NCBI RefSeq assembly: GCF_007859915.1
Contig: NZ_SJPM01000021.1
Span: 1-64,000, forward strand
From: Neorhodopirellula pilleata
GTDB lineage: Bacteria; Planctomycetota; Planctomycetia; Pirellulales; Pirellulaceae
DNA: 64,000 nt
Reading direction: 5' to 3'
Content: more model-generated notes on this DNA
Database searches by the model: none
What the model was told of the DNA's origin: nothing
The model's input: the letters and a program-made list of their open reading frames with translations, nothing else
The DNA itself: not shown here
Position numbering within the stretch: the stretch's first letter is position 1

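Noticed and set aside
63925..63925. GTG at 63925 as the start of the giant gene
   Set aside because: The frame is open to the window edge with matching protein character and there is no ribosome site or signal peptide at this GTG.

Overview
The window looks like DNA from a marine planctomycete of the Rhodopirellula/Pirellulaceae type. This is inferred from content only: many secreted sulfatases, a DUF1080 protein, LEPR-type N-terminal motifs and an enormous RTX/PKD/dockerin protein. No rRNA or tRNA gene is visible to confirm it.

Region 1 (176-24707, + strand) is a tightly packed run of secreted polysaccharide-degrading enzymes. It holds seven intact sulfatase genes, an eighth sulfatase remnant and a ninth sulfatase broken by an insertion. 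The accessory enzymes are a beta-propeller glycosidase-like protein, a TIM-barrel glycosidase-like protein, an SGNH esterase, a DUF1080 protein and a mutarotase-like protein. Two of the sulfatases are fusions: one carries a GH29 alpha-L-fucosidase (13182-16604) and the other an SASA-type acetylesterase (19380-21737). Gaps are mostly under 160 bp and several genes overlap by ATGA. Together the genes suggest a locus for a sulfated, probably acetylated, fucose-containing polysaccharide. No sulfatase-maturing enzyme, transporter or regulator is visible.

Region 2 (about 22458-31246) is a graveyard of mobile-element and gene fragments. In order it contains: an IS3 remnant inside the last sulfatase; a C-terminally truncated primase/helicase gene with a small HTH gene (minus strand); about 1.1 kb of non-coding DNA with many inverted repeats; a broken RTX/LEPR protein gene; an unassigned transposase-like fragment; a CHAT-domain fragment; a truncated IS21 istA; a truncated IS4 transposase; and the first codons of another IS3 orfA.

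Region 3 (31238-64000, minus strand) is one open reading frame filling half of the window. It is still open at the right edge, so the window holds only the C-terminal 10,920 or so residues of a still larger protein. It combines RTX calcium-binding repeats, a matrixin-type zinc-protease motif, tandem alpha-helical repeats, beta-propeller-like repeats, FG-GAP repeats, leucine-rich repeats, two LamG domains, a long PKD array and a C-terminal dockerin-like pair. It is most likely secreted or cell-surface associated, but its signal peptide lies outside the window.
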